Source: UBA8401 sp041665525
GTDB lineage: Bacteria; Bacteroidota; Ignavibacteria; UBA10030; UBA8401
NCBI GenBank assembly: GCA_041665525.1
Contig: JBAYIS010000006.1
Coordinates: 92,553 to 156,552 of the forward strand
Reading direction: 5' to 3'
Length of the DNA: 64,000 nucleotides
Below the pieces are notes generated by a model that was given only the letters and a program-made list of their open reading frames with translations, searched no databases and was not told the DNA's origin. The translations under genes and the position numbers were made by a program. This document shows, one piece after another, positions 8,572 through 17,599 of the stretch (position 1 is the stretch's first letter; the number at the start of each line of letters is the position of its first letter).

Positions 8572-9303
8572 ATGAAACGGAATATTAAATTAACAATCGA
8601 GTATGATGGAACGGAATTCGCCGGCTGGCAGCGTCAGCCCAATGGTAGGACTGTTCAGGAAGAAATCGAAAAGACTCTTGCAACGATAACGCAGAAGTCA
8701 ACACCGATAGTTGGTGCCGGAAGAACGGATAGCGGTGTCCATGCCCGCGGACAGGTGGCAAATTTTTATTCCGAAAGTTTGTTGACTGTGAGTGACTTTC
8801 ATCGTGCGCTCAACGGATTATTGCCGGAGGATATAGTTATTCATTCTGTTGAAGAAGCGGAGGAGAATTTTTCTGCGAGATATTCGGCGACAGGGAGGGA
8901 ATACCAGTATTTTATTTCCCAACAACCTTCTGCAATCGAACGGAAATTTCGCTGGCAGCTTCGCTACCAGTTCGACATCGAAAAAATGAACCGGGCAGCG
9001 CAGTCGATCCTTGGTGTTCGCGACTTTAGTGCATTTTGCAAGACCGATTCTGAAACAGAGCATTACTTCTGCGACGTTCGATACTCTTGTTGGCGGAAGG
9101 AGAATGGTTCTTTAATCTATTTCGTTACAGCGAATCGCTTTCTGCATGGAATGGTGCGTGCATTGGTTGGAACAATGGTCGATGTTGGCAGAGGTTTCAC
9201 TCCGGAAGAGAGTTTTCAATCGATTTTGCAATCAAAAGACCGTTCAAATGCCGGTCAGTCGGCTCCTGCACGTGGATTGTTCTTAGAACGCGTAACTTAT
9301 TGA
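8572..9303 (+). CDS. truA: tRNA pseudouridine(38-40) synthase
   Basis: 243 residues. Isomerises uridines 38-40 in the tRNA anticodon stem-loop. The catalytic aspartate D53 sits in AGRTDSGVHARGQV, and the family motifs YDGTEFAGWQRQPNGRTVQ, FSARYSATGREYQY and RFLHGMVRALVGTMVDVGRG are intact. Full length for the family. The ATG is two bases after the T run of a strong terminator and has no Shine-Dalgarno sequence, so how it is transcribed and initiated is unclear; no alternative internal start would preserve the conserved N-terminal KLTIEYDGT strand. Confidence 0.96.
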   Translation: MKRNIKLTIEYDGTEFAGWQRQPNGRTVQEEIEKTLATITQKSTPIVGAGRTDSGVHARGQVANFYSESLLTVSDFHRALNGLLPEDIVIHSVEEAEENFSARYSATGREYQYFISQQPSAIERKFRWQLRYQFDIEKMNRAAQSILGVRDFSAFCKTDSETEHYFCDVRYSCWRKENGSLIYFVTANRFLHGMVRALVGTMVDVGRGFTPEESFQSILQSKDRSNAGQSAPARGLFLERVTY

Positions 9304-9333
9304 ATATCAACGAGTTTTAGAGTAAATTCATCT

Positions 9334-10344
9334 ATGATACAAGCGGCAATACATACATTAGTAGAAAAATCCGATCTGACCAAACAAGAAACGTATGATG
9401 TTATTGTTGAAATTATGTCAGGGAAATCAAGCGAAATAATGATTTCCTCCTTTCTTACTGCATTGCGGATGAAAGGGGAGATTGTTCCAGAAATTTCCGG
9501 TGCCGCGCTTGCAATGAGAGAAATGTCCACAAAGATCCGGACAAAACATGAGCATGTTATCGATACTTGCGGTACGGGTGGAGATGGACTTGGTACTTTC
9601 AATATTTCCACCGCATCGGCGCTTGTTGCCGCTTCTGCCGGAGCTATTGTTGCAAAACACGGTAATCGTGCTGTTTCCAGTAAATGCGGCAGTGCAGACG
9701 TGCTGAAAGCGCTTGGGGTCAATATCGAAATTCCCAAAGAAAAAGTTGAACATTGTTTGGACGAAATCGGCATTGCATTTTTATTCGCTCCCATGCTCCA
9801 TGGCGCCATGAAGTATGCCGCACCAATTCGACGGGAATTGGGGATGCGGACCATTTTCAATGTCTTAGGCCCGCTGACTAACCCTGCCGGTGCAAAGCGT
9901 CAGGTCATGGGAGTTTTCCGTCGCGGATTGACTGATATTCTCGCCAATGTGTTACTCGATCTCGGAACAGAACGTGCGCTGATCGTTCACGGCAACGGAG
10001 GGATGGATGAAATATCGACAATTGGCGAAACAAGAATAAGCGAGATTAAAGACGGGAAGGTGAATACGTATTTGTTCCAACTTGACTCCGTTGGGATACC
10101 GGCGGCGAATATATCGGATCTGGCAGGAGGCGGGACAGACGAGAATATGAGGATTATTGAATCAATTGTGCGCGGTGAAAAGGGTGCGCCGAGGGATATT
10201 GTCATATTGAATGCAGGCGCAGCGATCTATGTTGCCGGTATCGCAGAATCAGTGAAAGAAGGTGTTGGAATTGCTGCAAATGCGATAGATTCCGGTGCTG
10301 CAGAAAAAAAATTGAACGACTTGATCGAGTTTACTAATGCGTAA
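9334..10344 (+). CDS. trpD: Anthranilate phosphoribosyltransferase
   Basis: 336 residues. Second step of tryptophan synthesis: joins anthranilate to PRPP. The PRPP-binding glycine loop GTGGDGLGTFNIST (80-93), the KHGNRAVSSKCGSADVLKALG block (108-128) and FNVLGPLTNPA are diagnostic. First of a + strand run trpD-corC-trpC-trpF-trpB in which every junction overlaps or is very short. No attenuator-like leader could be seen in the 30 bp upstream. Confidence 0.97.
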   Translation: MIQAAIHTLVEKSDLTKQETYDVIVEIMSGKSSEIMISSFLTALRMKGEIVPEISGAALAMREMSTKIRTKHEHVIDTCGTGGDGLGTFNISTASALVAASAGAIVAKHGNRAVSSKCGSADVLKALGVNIEIPKEKVEHCLDEIGIAFLFAPMLHGAMKYAAPIRRELGMRTIFNVLGPLTNPAGAKRQVMGVFRRGLTDILANVLLDLGTERALIVHGNGGMDEISTIGETRISEIKDGKVNTYLFQLDSVGIPAANISDLAGGGTDENMRIIESIVRGEKGAPRDIVILNAGAAIYVAGIAESVKEGVGIAANAIDSGAAEKKLNDLIEFTNA

Positions 10345-11203
10345 CTCACAATTAAAAGAAAAGCAGCAAGTGTCATTCGTCCGTTCTCTCTTTCAAAGGT
10401 TCTCATTCCTTAAGAAGAAAGCAGTATCTGAAGAGGAAGTGATCCAATTGTTGGAGGAAGGTGAACGCAGCGGAGCCATCGACAAGACAGAACATGACCT
10501 GATCAAAAGCATCCTGGAATTTACCGATACAACGGTGAAAGAAGTGATGGTTCCCCGGACAGATGTTTTTGCTATGGATATCACGACGCCCCGCGATCGA
10601 CTGTTGAACTCGCTGATCGATCAAGGATTCACTCGTGTGCCGGTCTATCGTGAATCGATCGACCATATCGTCGGGATCATTTATACGAAGGACTTGATCG
10701 GCATGCTCGAACACCGGGACCTGATCATTCTGCAGGATGTCATTCGTCCCGCCTATCTTGTGCCGGAATCGAAGAAGATCAGCGTTCTGCTGAAGGAATT
10801 GCAAAAAAACCGGCAGCATATGGCAATTGTCATCGATGAATTCGGGGGAACGGAAGGAATTATCACCATCGAAGATATCGTGGAGGAGATCGTCGGTGAG
10901 ATTAGAGATGAATACGATGAAGAACAAAACGACGTTGAAACAACGAGCGACGGTTCCACGATTGTAAACGGCGGAATGAGCATCCATGATTTTAACGATC
11001 GGTTCAAGACGAATATTCCGGAGGATTCACAATACGATACGATTAGCGGATTTCTCCATTCCCAGACGGAGCGCATCCCCGAGCTGCACGAGGAGGTCCG
11101 GTATGAGAATGTCTGTTTTGTGGTTGTTAAAAAAAATGAACGCCGTATCCGTCAAGTGAAAATTAAACTCTTACCGAAGGAAATAACACAGATCAATGAA
11201 TAA
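10337..11203 (+). CDS. CBS-pair/CorC_HlyC domain protein (CorC-like, no membrane domain)
   Basis: 288 residues. A short basic N-terminus is followed by two CBS domains (about 65-190, including the typical VKEVMVPRTDVFAMD start and FGGTEGIITIEDIVEEIVGEI end) and a CorC_HlyC transporter-associated domain (about 205-285). The DUF21 membrane domain of larger relatives is absent, as in CorC/YbeX proteins, which have been linked to Mg2+/Co2+ efflux and ribosome function. It overlaps trpD by eight bases and trpC by eight bases, so it is embedded in the trp operon although no direct role in tryptophan synthesis is known. Confidence 0.88.
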   Translation: MRNSQLKEKQQVSFVRSLFQRFSFLKKKAVSEEEVIQLLEEGERSGAIDKTEHDLIKSILEFTDTTVKEVMVPRTDVFAMDITTPRDRLLNSLIDQGFTRVPVYRESIDHIVGIIYTKDLIGMLEHRDLIILQDVIRPAYLVPESKKISVLLKELQKNRQHMAIVIDEFGGTEGIITIEDIVEEIVGEIRDEYDEEQNDVETTSDGSTIVNGGMSIHDFNDRFKTNIPEDSQYDTISGFLHSQTERIPELHEEVRYENVCFVVVKKNERRIRQVKIKLLPKEITQINE

Positions 11204-11993
11204 GATTCTTACCGAAATTCTGGAGCACAAGAAAACTGAAGTTGAACGGCTTAAGATAACTGCCCCGTTTGATCAACTAATCGAACAGGCGTGGCAGTCT
11301 CCCGCCGTGCTGGATTTCGGACTGGCGTTGAAAAATGACGATGGCATCGCCTGTATTGCCGAAATCAAAAAAGCGTCTCCGTCCAAAGGGGTTATCACCA
11401 GGGATTTCATCCCGACAAAGATCGCTCGTGAATATAAAGAGGGAGGCGCCAGGGCAATTTCTGTCCTGACCGATGAAAAATATTTCCAGGGAAAATCTGA
11501 TTTTGTTGCCGCTGCAAAGAGTGCTTCATTCCTCCCAATTCTGCGTAAAGATTTTATTGTTGATGAATATCAAATTTATGAATCCCGCGTTATGGGAGCC
11601 GATGCCATACTGCTGATTGTTGCGGCATTAAATGATGTACAATTACGGTCGTTTTTGGCAACAGCGGAAGACTTGTCGCTTTCTGTTCTTGTGGAATGTC
11701 ATGCGAAAGAAGAGATAGAACGGGCTCTTGATGCCGGTGCAACGATTATCGGCATCAATAATCGGGATCTGCAATCATTTAGCGTAAATGTGGATCTTTC
11801 CTTAATGTTAAAAAACTTTATCCCCAATTCCTGCACCACGGTCAGTGAAAGCGGTATCAAAAACTTCAATACTGTCGAACGGCTGGCGCAGGCGGGATTT
11901 GATGCCATTCTTGTTGGCGAGCATTTAATGGCACAGCCGCACCGCCGGGAAGCGTTGCAAGATCTGTTACGGATGCCGGAGCGGAATCGATGA
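11196..11993 (+). CDS. trpC: Indole-3-glycerol-phosphate synthase
   Basis: 265-residue (beta-alpha)8 barrel enzyme closing the indole ring of CdRP. Catalytic elements visible: AEIKKASPSKG (55-65), PILRKDFIVDEYQI (catalytic-type K118 region), VLVECH, IIGINNRDL and VSESGI. Monofunctional, not fused to TrpF. Overlaps corC by eight bases and trpF by an ATGA junction. Confidence 0.97.
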   Translation: MNKILTEILEHKKTEVERLKITAPFDQLIEQAWQSPAVLDFGLALKNDDGIACIAEIKKASPSKGVITRDFIPTKIAREYKEGGARAISVLTDEKYFQGKSDFVAAAKSASFLPILRKDFIVDEYQIYESRVMGADAILLIVAALNDVQLRSFLATAEDLSLSVLVECHAKEEIERALDAGATIIGINNRDLQSFSVNVDLSLMLKNFIPNSCTTVSESGIKNFNTVERLAQAGFDAILVGEHLMAQPHRREALQDLLRMPERNR

Positions 11994-12625
11994 GTCCGTA
12001 TTTCATCAAGATCTGCGGCATTACAAATTATGAAGATGCCGTGCGTGCGATCGATGCGGGAGCAACTGCGATCGGTTTCAATTTTTACAAACAGAGTAAA
12101 CGATATATACCGCCGACTGCAGCGAAGGAGATTGCAGAAAAGATTAGAGGGAAAATCTCCATCGTCGGACTCTTCGTCAATGAAGATCCCGCTGCAGTAC
12201 GATCTGCTGGGGCGCTGGTGAAATTGACCTACTGCCAGTTTCACGGTGATGAAGATCCTGAATATGTCAACCAATTTTCCAACGCTATCAAAACATTCCG
12301 GGTGAACAATTCATTGAAAGATGTCTATTTCGATGATTATCATGCGGCGGCATTTCTGCTTGATGCCTACGATGAGAAAGAGTACGGAGGGACAGGAAAA
12401 AATTTCAATTGGCTGCTTGCGCGAGAGGCAAACGAATTTGGCAAGATCATCATTGCGGGCGGATTGACGGAAGGGAATGTGCGTGAGGCTGTTGAAACTG
12501 TCCGTCCCTGGGGCGTTGATGTCAGCAGCGGTGTAGAATCCGGTCCGGGGAAAAAAGACAAAGAAAAGATGAGGCTATTCGTAGAAAATGCTCGGCAGTC
12601 TCTTGAACAGCAACTTGAACTATAA
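11990..12625 (+). CDS. trpF: Phosphoribosylanthranilate isomerase
   Basis: 211-residue barrel enzyme performing the Amadori rearrangement of PRA to CdRP. The general base C9 in FIKICGIT and the general acid D125 in FLLDAYD are present, as are the phosphate-binding IIAGGLT and GVDVSSGVE loops. Overlaps trpC in an ATGA junction and lies 12 bp upstream of trpB. Confidence 0.96.
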   Translation: MSPYFIKICGITNYEDAVRAIDAGATAIGFNFYKQSKRYIPPTAAKEIAEKIRGKISIVGLFVNEDPAAVRSAGALVKLTYCQFHGDEDPEYVNQFSNAIKTFRVNNSLKDVYFDDYHAAAFLLDAYDEKEYGGTGKNFNWLLAREANEFGKIIIAGGLTEGNVREAVETVRPWGVDVSSGVESGPGKKDKEKMRLFVENARQSLEQQLEL

Positions 12626-12637
12626 AAGAAAATTCTC

Positions 12638-13834
12638 ATGAGCTATCCCAACGTACCAGATGAACGAGGACATTTCGGAATTTACGGCGGCCGTTATATT
12701 CCGGAGACTTTATTTCCGGCTGCGGAAGAACTGACGGCGTGGTACGGAAGATTGAAGAACGACGAATCGTTTCAAAAAGAATATCGCTACTATCTGAAAT
12801 ACTTCGTGGGACGGGAAACGCCGTTGTTTTTTGCCGAACGGTTGACGAAAGAATCCGGCGGAGCAAAAATATATTTAAAGAGAGAGGATCTCTGCCATAC
12901 CGGCGCACATAAGATCAACAATACTATCGGACAAATACTTATCGCCCAACGAATGGGGAAGAAACGGATTATCGCCGAGACCGGCGCGGGACAACACGGT
13001 GTCGCAACAGCTACAGTGTGTGCATTGTTCGGTTTGCAATGTATCGTCTATATGGGCGAAGAGGATATGGAACGGCAGGCTCCGAATGTGTACCGAATGA
13101 AATTACTGGGAGCAGAGGTTCGACCTGTTTCGTCCGGAAGCAAGACATTGAAAGATGCAACGAGCGAAGCGATCCGCGATTGGGTGACGAATGTTCGGGA
13201 CACGTTTTATATTATCGGCTCTGTTGTCGGTATGCATCCGTATCCTATGATGGTGAGGGATTTTCAGTCTGTCATCGGCGAAGAAACACGACGCCAGATG
13301 TTGGAGCAGGAACAACGGCTTCCGGATGCGGTGATCGCTTGTGTTGGCGGAGGGAGCAATGCTATGGGAATATTTTACCCTTTCCTGAATGATGTTCCCG
13401 GAGTAAAATTAATTGGTGTTGAAGCTGCTGGATACGGATTGGAATCGGGAAAACATTCCGCTGCATTGGCGAAAGGTTCACGAGGAGTGCTGCATGGTTC
13501 CATGCAGTATCTTTTGCAGGACCAGAACGGACAAATTGAGATTGCTCATTCAATTTCTGCCGGACTCGATTATCCCGGTGTCGGACCGGAACACTGTTAT
13601 TTAATGGACAACAAGTACGTTGAGTATGTCTCCATCACCGATACGGAAGCATTGAATGCATTGCAACTGCTTGCCCGTAAGGAGGGGATCATTCCGGCGT
13701 TGGAATCAGCGCACGCTGTGGCGTATGCCGTGAAATTGGCAAGCACAATGAAAATAGATCAGACGATCGTCGTTAATCTTTCGGGACGCGGCGACAAGGA
13801 TCTTGGGACTGTTATGAAAGAATTGAAGTTGTAG
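12638..13834 (+). CDS. trpB: Tryptophan synthase beta chain (TrpB1 type)
   Basis: 398 residues. Condenses indole with serine using PLP. The PLP lysine is K92 in HTGAHKINN; the GGGSNAMG phosphate loop, the GAGQHGVATA motif and the C-terminal SGRGDKD are intact. N-terminus FGIYGGRYIPETL and overall length match the TrpB1 class that works with TrpA. The gene normally following, trpA, is not here: a glycosyltransferase starts five bases after the stop. trpA, trpE and trpG must lie elsewhere if the pathway is complete. Confidence 0.97.
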   Translation: MSYPNVPDERGHFGIYGGRYIPETLFPAAEELTAWYGRLKNDESFQKEYRYYLKYFVGRETPLFFAERLTKESGGAKIYLKREDLCHTGAHKINNTIGQILIAQRMGKKRIIAETGAGQHGVATATVCALFGLQCIVYMGEEDMERQAPNVYRMKLLGAEVRPVSSGSKTLKDATSEAIRDWVTNVRDTFYIIGSVVGMHPYPMMVRDFQSVIGEETRRQMLEQEQRLPDAVIACVGGGSNAMGIFYPFLNDVPGVKLIGVEAAGYGLESGKHSAALAKGSRGVLHGSMQYLLQDQNGQIEIAHSISAGLDYPGVGPEHCYLMDNKYVEYVSITDTEALNALQLLARKEGIIPALESAHAVAYAVKLASTMKIDQTIVVNLSGRGDKDLGTVMKELKL

Positions 13835-13838
13835 TTCG

Positions 13839-14696
13839 ATGAAGGTATCGGTCATTATCACTTCTTGGAATACGAAACTCTTATTGCAAACATGTTTGCA
13901 GACCATTCGATCATTTCCGCCAGTTGTTCCGTTTGAAACGATCGTGGTGGATAATGGCTCCAATGATGCGTCTGCCGCAATGGTCGAAAAAGAATTCCCT
14001 GAAGTGCTGTTGATAAAAAATGCGGTAAACACAGGGTACGCTGGCGGAAATAATATTGGATTCAAACGCTCACGGGGAGAGTTTGTGCTGCTGTTGGGAA
14101 GTGATACGGAAATGCTTCAGGAAACGATTCAGCGATTGTCTGACTATCTCGATTCCCACCCGGATGTTGGGATTGTTTCATGCCGGTTGGAATCTCCAGA
14201 CGGATCACTGCAGCATTCCTGTAAACAGTTCCCTTCTGTCGCCAACGCGGTAGCTATGTATTGTTCGCTTCATTTCCTGAACAAAAAATATCTGATGTGG
14301 GATTTTGATCATATGACCGAAAGGGAGATTGATCAGCCGGATGCGACGTGTGTGATGATCCGCCGTGCTGCGTTGGATCAATGGATCTTCGATGAACGGT
14401 TCTCCATTCTTTACAACGATGTGGATCTTTGTCAACGGGTGAAACGCAAGGGATGGAAGATTGTGTATATCCCGACCGCGACGATCGTTCATCATGGCAG
14501 CCAAAGCACGAAACAAGCCCCGCCTAATGTCCGATTGGTCATGTATCAGAATATTTTATTGTATTATCAAACATACTTTGGTACTGCAGCGCGCATTGCT
14601 TTGACACCAATTCTCTTTTTACGGTTCCTGATTGCTACTAAGAGCATATCCGGCATCACTCTTTTTTATTCACTTGATAAGGCGCGATTGTCATGA
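13839..14696 (+). CDS. GT2-family glycosyltransferase (rhamnosyltransferase-like)
   Basis: 285 residues. N-terminal GT-A fold: SVIITSWNTKLLLQTCL, ETIVVDNGSNDAS (nucleotide-binding acidic residues), NTGYAGGNNIGF and LLLGSDTEM in place of the usual NND. The acceptor/metal region YNDVDLCQRVKRKGWKIVYIP is near residue 190. Probably adds a sugar from an NDP donor to a lipid-linked glycan at the cytoplasmic membrane. First gene of the glycan locus; ATG lies four bases after trpB, and its stop overlaps the next gene (ATGA), tying the locus to the trp operon transcriptionally. Confidence 0.85.
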   Translation: MKVSVIITSWNTKLLLQTCLQTIRSFPPVVPFETIVVDNGSNDASAAMVEKEFPEVLLIKNAVNTGYAGGNNIGFKRSRGEFVLLLGSDTEMLQETIQRLSDYLDSHPDVGIVSCRLESPDGSLQHSCKQFPSVANAVAMYCSLHFLNKKYLMWDFDHMTEREIDQPDATCVMIRRAALDQWIFDERFSILYNDVDLCQRVKRKGWKIVYIPTATIVHHGSQSTKQAPPNVRLVMYQNILLYYQTYFGTAARIALTPILFLRFLIATKSISGITLFYSLDKARLS

Positions 14697-15355
14697 TCGG
14701 GGAAGATATTCGGAATATCGTTTTTCGGGACACCAACACGTACTATAATTCGATGCCCGAAGGATTGGTAGCACGGCAGCTGATATCGTTTGTCCGCAAG
14801 CACGCAACAGGATCGATTCTCGATCTGGGCTGTGCTACTGGAAATTATTCAGTCATGCTAAAGAATCTAGGGTACAATGTGAAGGCCGCCGATATAAATC
14901 CGGAATATGTTCTCCGGGCGAAGGAACGCGGGATCGAAGCAGTAGTGATCGATGGCCGTGTCCCGTTTCCGGACAAATCGTTTGATACCGTTATCTGTTT
15001 CGAAGTGATCGAACATGTTGTCGATTTGGACGTTGTTCTGAATGAAGCAAAACGGCTTGCGAAAAGGACAGTGTTATTCACAACGCCAAATTCCGAACAC
15101 GTGACGGAATTGATTCAACAAGGATTGTTGTACGAACACTTTGCCGAATTGGATCATAAAAATTTCTTTACGAAGAACTCTCTGACTAAGGCTTTGCAAA
15201 AACATTTTGCCCATGTGGAAGTGAAAAAAGGAGACGGGATAAATCCGATGGCATTGATTGGTTTTACACCGGTTCGCATGCTGGGAAAACTGTTGACGAA
15301 AATTGGAATTATTCGGCCAACGTATCATTTTCGACTGTTTGCCGTGTGCAGGTAA
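14693..15355 (+). CDS. Class I SAM-dependent methyltransferase (Methyltransf_11-like)
   Basis: 220 residues. SAM-binding motif I SILDLGCATGNYS (about 41-53), acidic motif VKAADINPEY, and post-motif FDTVICFEVIEHVVDLDVVL are visible. Resembles methyltransferases of glycan clusters; substrate unknown but likely a sugar or glycan end. Start overlaps the preceding glycosyltransferase (ATGA). Confidence 0.82.
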   Translation: MIGEDIRNIVFRDTNTYYNSMPEGLVARQLISFVRKHATGSILDLGCATGNYSVMLKNLGYNVKAADINPEYVLRAKERGIEAVVIDGRVPFPDKSFDTVICFEVIEHVVDLDVVLNEAKRLAKRTVLFTTPNSEHVTELIQQGLLYEHFAELDHKNFFTKNSLTKALQKHFAHVEVKKGDGINPMALIGFTPVRMLGKLLTKIGIIRPTYHFRLFAVCR

Positions 15356-15404
15356 TTGAAAAAGAGAAATCCCAATAAAAGTTTTTCATTAAGGATCAAT
15401 CGTT

Positions 15405-16634
15405 ATGTATACCGAAATATCCAAATGCCGAATCAGCCAAAGTACAAATCTCATTACGGTATTATCATTGGGTGAACAATACTTGACGGGAGTTTTTCCT
15501 AAGAGGGTAGATGAGAAGGTCACCAAAGGTCCTCTGGATCTTGTCTGGTGTCCGGAGAGCGGATTGCTGCAAATGAAACAATCGTACAGCCTCGAAGAGA
15601 TGTACGGGGATAATTATGGATATCGATCCGGTCTAAATGCTTCCATGGTCCGGCATTTGGAACATAAGATTAAAACTCTCGAACGGATGGTGAACCTTAA
15701 TGATACCGATCTGGTAATCGATATCGGCAGTAACGATGCCACCTCATTGAAAGCGTATTCCGGCAAGCATCGGAAGATCGGTATCGATCCCACCGGACTG
15801 AAATTCAAAGAGTTTTATACAGACACCATTACATTGATTCCTGAGTTCTTCAGTGAAAAGACTTTTCATGCGAATTTCCCCGGGAAGAAAGCTAAGATTA
15901 TCACATCCATAGCGATGTTTTATGATCTTGAATCGCCGATGAATTTTGTCAGGGATATCGAGCAGTGTCTGGCCGACGACGGCATTTGGCATTTCGAACA
16001 GAGTTACATGCCCAGCATGCTCCGGACAAATAGTTACGATACAATCTGTCATGAACATCTTGAGTTTTACTCCTTGAAAGTGGTAAAAAGCATTCTGGAA
16101 CAGTGTGGATTGCAAGTGATTGATGTGCAGATGAACTCCATCAACGGAGGGAGTTTTGCAGTGACCGCAAGTAAAAAAAGATCACAATTCGTTCCGAACC
16201 GTCCCATTATTGAGTGGCTGCTGCAGCAGGAGAGTGATATGGGGCTCGACAATCCAAAACCGTATCGGGAATTCGAGGAACGGGTATTCCGTCATCGAAA
16301 GAATCTCACTTCACTGATTGAAGCATTGGTTGCCGATGGGAAGAAAATTATCGGATACGGTGCGAGTACAAAGGGGAATGTATTATTACAATTCTGCGGC
16401 TTGACGAGCAAACATATTCCATTCATCGCTGAAGTAAACAAGGACAAATTCGGATCGTTCACACCCGGAACACATATCCCGATTATTTCTGAAGCGGAAG
16501 CGAAAGCAATGAATCCCGATTACTTCCTGGTTCTTCCGTGGCATTTTAAAGACAATATCCTTTCCCGGGAAAAAGAATATTCTGCGAAAGGCGGCAAGTT
16601 CATTTTCCCTCTACCGGAAATCGAAATCATTTAG
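15405..16634 (+). CDS. Sugar C-methyltransferase-like protein (Methyltransf_13/SAM/Methyltransf_14 architecture)
   Basis: 409 residues. Resembles NDP-hexose C-methyltransferases such as the TylCIII/NovU type: an N-terminal zinc-finger-like segment (1-60), a SAM domain (LVIDIGSNDATSLKAYSG, about 104-121) and a C-terminal domain with IIGYGASTKGNVLL and PWHFKDNIL. In the finger the second cysteine of each CxxC is serine (C8-R-I-S11 and C49-P-E-S52), so four-cysteine zinc binding is unlikely; I believe this is typical of a subfamily sharing the GDNYGYRSGLN motif. Followed nine bases later by an SDR gene, its probable partner in making a modified deoxysugar. Confidence 0.8.
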   Translation: MYTEISKCRISQSTNLITVLSLGEQYLTGVFPKRVDEKVTKGPLDLVWCPESGLLQMKQSYSLEEMYGDNYGYRSGLNASMVRHLEHKIKTLERMVNLNDTDLVIDIGSNDATSLKAYSGKHRKIGIDPTGLKFKEFYTDTITLIPEFFSEKTFHANFPGKKAKIITSIAMFYDLESPMNFVRDIEQCLADDGIWHFEQSYMPSMLRTNSYDTICHEHLEFYSLKVVKSILEQCGLQVIDVQMNSINGGSFAVTASKKRSQFVPNRPIIEWLLQQESDMGLDNPKPYREFEERVFRHRKNLTSLIEALVADGKKIIGYGASTKGNVLLQFCGLTSKHIPFIAEVNKDKFGSFTPGTHIPIISEAEAKAMNPDYFLVLPWHFKDNILSREKEYSAKGGKFIFPLPEIEII

Positions 16635-16643
16635 GCTGGAGCG

Positions 16644-17528
16644 ATGGAAAACTCTACTACTGCGATAATCTTCGGTTCGAACGGTCAGGACGGCTATTAT
16701 TTAAAACAGCTGCTTGAGCAGCACGGTATTCGATGTATATGTATATCCAGAAGTGGGGATGCTGTTCACGGAGATGTCGGTAACCGGGACTTTGTTGAAG
16801 AGCAGATCAAACAACATCTGCCGGGATACATCTTCCATTTTGCTGCACGGTCATCAACACATCATTCTGCGATGTTTGAAAATCACCACACCATTTGTAC
16901 CGGGACACTTAATATCCTGGAAGCGGTGAAGGATCATTCGCCAAATTCAAAAGTGTTTATCTCCGGAAGCGCTATGCAATTCAAGAATGCAGGAACACCA
17001 ATTGATGAGCAGACTCCGTTCGATGCATCCAGTCCGTATTCCGTCGCCCGCATTCAGTCCGTTTATGCAGCCAGATATTACCGTGAGAAATTCGGCATTG
17101 CAGTGTATGTCGGATATTTCTTTAATCATGACAGTCCGCTGCGGACTGAACACCATGTTAATCAAAAGATTGTTCTGGCAGTGAAACACATTCAATCCGG
17201 CAGTTCGGAAATGCTTAAGCTCGGAAATATCAATGTGAAAAAAGAGTTTTCTTTTGCAGGAGATGTGGTGAAGGCGGTATGGATTCTTGTCAATCAGTCG
17301 AATATCTTTGAAGCAGTCATCGGCAGTGGTAAAGCGTACAGTATTAAGGAATGGGTGGAATATTGCTTTGCGAAGACCGGCATGGACTGGAAAAACCATG
17401 TTACTGCGCAAGAAGGATTTATCCATGAATACGATACGCTGGTCAGTAAACCGGATTTGATGCAAAGCCTGGGGTGGAAACCGACAGTTGAATTCCATCG
17501 CCTTGCGGACATGATGATGGAGCTATAA
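16644..17528 (+). CDS. GDP-mannose 4,6-dehydratase-like NAD(P)-dependent SDR
   Basis: 294-residue extended SDR. The nucleotide-binding loop IIFGSNGQDGYYL (8-20) is the GMD-type version of GxxGxxG, and FHFAARSSTHHS and YVGYFFNHDSPLR also match GMD. The catalytic YxxxK is YSVAR (Y132, R136): the lysine is an arginine. That may change or abolish dehydratase chemistry, although related cluster SDRs seem to share it. Shorter than true GMD (about 350), so an epimerase or reductase role is also possible. Probably supplies an NDP-sugar for the adjacent C-methyltransferase and glycosyltransferases. Confidence 0.78.
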   Translation: MENSTTAIIFGSNGQDGYYLKQLLEQHGIRCICISRSGDAVHGDVGNRDFVEEQIKQHLPGYIFHFAARSSTHHSAMFENHHTICTGTLNILEAVKDHSPNSKVFISGSAMQFKNAGTPIDEQTPFDASSPYSVARIQSVYAARYYREKFGIAVYVGYFFNHDSPLRTEHHVNQKIVLAVKHIQSGSSEMLKLGNINVKKEFSFAGDVVKAVWILVNQSNIFEAVIGSGKAYSIKEWVEYCFAKTGMDWKNHVTAQEGFIHEYDTLVSKPDLMQSLGWKPTVEFHRLADMMMEL

Positions 17529-17599
17529 ACGTTTTTCAGAAGCAATGCCCAGCAATTCATAGTGTGTGGATTTGTTGGCGTGATGAAATAATCATAACC

